Assembly: GCA_009869945.1 (NCBI GenBank)
Contig: WIXG01000331.1
Location: forward strand, 23,267 to 87,266
DNA: 64,000 bases
Direction: 5' to 3'
Source of the DNA: Mesaphorura yosii
Lineage: Eukaryota; Arthropoda; Collembola; Poduromorpha; Tullbergiidae
A program made the position numbers and the translations under genes. The notes beneath the pieces are model-generated. The model searched no databases, was not told the origin of the DNA, and saw only the letters and a list, made by a program, of their open reading frames with translations. This document shows positions 61,311-64,000 of the stretch, piece by piece (position 1 is the first letter of the stretch; every line of letters starts with the position of its first letter).

Positions 61311-62434
61311 ATGGCGTCGCCGATGAAAACCAGAAGGCGAAAGGGAGCTCTTGGTGGACAGTTTAAAGCATTGAAACATATCGGGAAGCCACGAATGGTA
61401 GGTCAAAGGTCCAACCTATAATTTCAATATTTTGCGTTATTGCGTTACCGGGAACGTTCTTTTGGCTCACAGCTACTCGTTGTACTTCTTCTCTTTTGTT
61501 GGGACACGTCAAACGGAAGTCCGTCCAGTCATGGTCACGGGGCTCCGCCGTCAATGCATTCTCATCATTCAAAGTCACAACATGAAAACCTTTTCCAGCT
61601 CCTGTATCCACAGAATCAGCGATTGGCACAAATGTTACTCCAAGAATCTCCGCAAAGTCGCTTCGGGTTCCAAATAGCAGAGTCGCCAGAGGAAATGGTG
61701 GTGCAACACCAGGGAGAGGATGTGGAGGAGGACGACAAGAACGCTTTGATTGGAGGCATCGGGAACGGAGAAATGGTCAAGCCAAACATGAAGAGGAGAA
61801 AGAAGCAAGATTGCGGTGTGCCAACAGTCGGTATGTGGCTTGCAATCGCAGTGTACAATTTAGTGGAGTATCGTACATCTATTATCAAATTACCTTTTGT
61901 AGCCGTCAGAAGCTTTATGGAGCCACAGCTTCTCAAGCGATCGTATTTCGCGAACACGAAAGAAGACGTCGAAGAAAAGCAGCACCAAGAAGAGTCCACA
62001 AGACTCAAGCGTGAAGCTGCTACCAGACTACACAAGCGAAATGAGATTGGCACCGACGGTCCATTACCATGGACGTGCGAGACCAAGTACGAGTGGGAGG
62101 ACAAGGGCACGGATCACTACCCACGGTTCGTCAGGACCGCAGAGTGCAAGTCGCGATTCTGCTTCAATGGGTTCTTCCGCTGCAAGCCGAGGCGGTATAA
62201 AACTAAAGTTCTCAAGAGATTGACAGGAACTGAAGTTGCATCATGCGAGGAGGACGACGTTTCGCTCCCGGAATCTCTGCGGTCAACCTGGAAATTTGTG
62301 ACCGTCACCATAAACTTGTGCTGGTAAGTTCGTTTATGTGATGTGTAATTGAATTGTGTAAATACATGAATTAGGATTTCATTGCCTTCTTCTACAGCGA
62401 CTGTACATCTCGCGTTCCCGCGACCGATGCTTAG
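61311..62434 (+). CDS. Trunk/PTTH-like cystine-knot ligand, canonical copy
   Basis: Four exons (61311-61397, 61473-61830, 61903-62323, 62398-62434) give 300 residues. The signal sequence core LLVVLLLFCWDTSNG begins exon 2. Translation may start at 61311 or at an in-frame ATG that forms the last codon of exon 1 (61395); the second gives a more normal signal peptide. A long propeptide rich in His, Glu and dibasic sites (KRRKK, LKR, HKR) precedes the knot. The knot is close to Trunk: LPWTCETKYEWED, HYPRFVRTAECKSRFCFNGF, RCKPRRYKTKVLKR, ASCEEDD, LPESLRSTW and the closing CCDCTSR. Eight cysteines are seen. The third intron splits the CC pair; the 72-base second intron (61831-61902) has no in-frame stop. 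The likely receptor is Torso, not present here. AATAAA at 62872-62877 implies a 3' UTR of about 450 bases. Confidence 0.88.
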
Positions 62435-63060
62435 TACGACGCAAGAATTAAACATTTTAGGATTTATGTTAGAAGAAACCCAAGTCAAAATCCCTCACTT
62501 TGCACCGTGCAAGTGCCAATTCCGGCACCATGAGCTCCAGAAAGTACAAAAAGGCAGAATGGAAGAAATGCTAGCCTACATTAGTTTAAGGCTTCATAGC
62601 TTAATGGCATAGCAAATGCAAATCTTGGAAACAAAAATGGATTTTATTCAATTAGCTTTAAAGTACAAGGTACAAGAAATTGACAAAACACTACGGTACA
62701 TTTGTACAAATACTAAATTTACTAAACTTGCATTCATGTATGCAACTAAACGTGAAATTGTAAGGGCAAGCACTAATTTACGAGTGCAGCTTCTGCAACT
62801 GCATGCTTAATGTTAAAGAATTATAACGAATTAACAAAGATGCTCGATGTTGGATACTCGTTCGTTTCATTAATAAAGACCAAGTTCAAATGTCTATGGG
62901 ATTGGCTCGGCTTATTTAGTCTGCCAAGTAAAGTCAGATATAGTGAACACTAAATCAAAGCTGAAGGTACAAAGACAGAAGTTCTGTTCACGTGTCCATA
63001 TTTATAGGTATACTTCACCAAGTTAAAGCCACTCCTAATCGGCGACTTTCACCAGTTCTA
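62435..63060. other. 3' UTR of second Trunk-like gene and convergent gap
   Basis: The Trunk-like 3' UTR runs to about 62900 (AATAAA at 62872-62877). The rest separates it from the convergent Spätzle-like gene. The small frames in this stretch (for example 62616-62810) are AT-rich and not conserved-looking. Confidence 0.5.
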
Positions 63061-63884
63061 TTAAAATGCTTTCTTCTGTCTTCTGGTGCGCACAACTTGG
63101 CAAGAGCATCCACTTCGTATTGTGATGTAGTCCAAGTACCACGGGTGCTGCAGAACTGCTCCGTTTGGCATCATGGCAGCAATGACGCCAATGTGTCCAT
63201 GATTTCGTGGACCTTGCTGCGCATAGTTAGGGCTCTCGCTCGCATACACGCTCTGCACATGCTGCATCTCGTACAAATCTTTGGATCGTACTTTTATTAT
63301 GTGCTCCTGACTCTGCGGTCCATTGTAATTGTACACCGGCAGGTGTGGAGACGTCGCATTAATGTGCGGACGTACGAGAGCGTACGTCAGCATGTGCTGC
63401 TGGGTGCACATGGAAAATCTGGAATGACGGTTCTCTAAGAATTTACACGGTTGATTGACTACATCGTGGCGACAAGAAACTTCGTAAAATTGCTGATGAA
63501 CTTTGTCGTCCTGATACAATTCGACCAAATGCCCTGTGAAGGAAATACAAAATACATTTCGGTGTCCACCTCTGATCCTGAAGATGAAACTGATGATATA
63601 TTTATGACTTACCTGTTGCATTCCGTCCAGAAGTTGGCGAAACTGATTCTTTGACTGTCGGGCAGCACGAGTCTTGAAAATCGACCAGTTCCAAATTAGG
63701 GTCGACCTTCTTTCTCTCAAGAAATCTGTTTCGATCAGACCCGATTCCACCGCCGCCTCGTTTGGCTGGTTTCGGCATACGATACCAGTCGGGAGTCAGC
63801 CTGCGATGCTGGGCCTGAAACTGTCGGGCCTTTCTTGCTTCGCGTTCTCTCTGACGAAGTGCACGATTTCTGTTCCTCCATCTC
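63061..63884 (-). CDS. Spätzle-like neurotrophin ligand, 3' part (5' end outside window)
   Basis: Spätzle proteins are secreted cystine-knot ligands of Toll receptors, acting in immunity, patterning and neurotrophic signalling. Two exons are read, 63884-63613 and 63533-63061; an acceptor at 63885-63886 shows that more exons lie beyond the window. The propeptide part is basic (RNRALRQRERE). The knot domain has DSCCPTVKESVSPTSG, LVELYQDDKVHQQFYEVSC, NQPCKFLE, FSMCTQQHMLTYALVR and WYLDYITIRSGCSC, ending in RTRRQKKAF. About 75 residues, rich in Asn, His and Gln, separate YALVR from the final strand, longer than in the shortest family members. The family is clear; the subtype is not assigned. Confidence 0.85.
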
Positions 63885-64000
63885 CTACAGAATGTAGTGG
63901 CAAATGATAATAGCATCAAGCCGTGCGAAAGCACAGTTGAGCACCAAAGCTTTCATATCATTACCATAACCGTAAGTTATCCAATGATTCCCAATCGAAG
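63885..64000 (-). other. Intron of the Spätzle-like gene at the window edge
   Basis: The sequence to the right of the acceptor at 63885-63886 has no open continuation in phase and is read as intron. The upstream exons, with the signal peptide, lie outside the window. Confidence 0.5.

Noticed and set aside
61440-61472. Continuous reading of the second Trunk-like gene from 61440 without a first exon
   Set aside because: That frame would start at TTG, with an upstream stop. Splicing at 61471-61472 to an exon with real ATG codons gives a normal signal sequence.

Overview
The window looks like chromosomal DNA of an arthropod. The genes are intron-rich and eukaryotic, most introns are only about 50-90 bases with GT-AG ends, and AATAAA signals follow the stop codons. 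The gene set also points to an arthropod: Trunk/PTTH-like ligands, a Spätzle-like ligand, a takeout/JHBP-like protein, dual oxidase and Cyt-b5-r-type desaturases. A complete fibrillin argues against a fly, because Drosophila lacks it. A crustacean, chelicerate or early-branching hexapod fits; I cannot name the species.

Layout, left to right. At 17-2791 (+) is the 3' part of the V-ATPase a subunit. At 3129-3675 (-) is a small basic protein I do not recognise. CCDC50 (Ymer) is at 4961-7851 (+) and a complete dual oxidase at 8299-15265 (-). A transmembrane Ig-domain receptor without a kinase domain is at 15640-19007 (-), and a takeout/JHBP-like secreted protein at 19928-20981 (-). A foldback repeat lies at 22236-22407. 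Desaturase copy A is at 22945-24433 (-). Next come a Ly6/uPAR-like GPI protein at 26240-26892 (-), a SANBR/KIAA1841-like BTB protein at 28680-31077 (-) and a small Gly-rich secreted protein at 31414-32024 (-).

The orientation then changes. Desaturase copy B is at 34153-35639 (+) and fibrillin, with about 55 small exons, at 37349-52267 (+). The second kinase-less Ig receptor is at 53438-56956 (+), followed by two tandem Trunk/PTTH-like ligand genes at 57891-58777 and 61311-62434 (+) with ENY2 between them at 59439-59937 (+). A Spätzle-like neurotrophin gene runs off the right edge at 63061-63884 (-).

Two points stand out. First, the paralogous pairs are nested as mirror images: receptor(-), desaturase(-), desaturase(+), receptor(+). 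This suggests an old inverted segmental duplication. Second, the right end groups three cystine-knot ligand genes within about 6 kb, next to a receptor that resembles the VEGFR/PVR ectodomain but stops after a tail of about 40 residues. Decoy, co-receptor or adhesion roles are possible. Unless stated otherwise, exon joins were inferred by eye from splice signals, reading phase and family resemblance.
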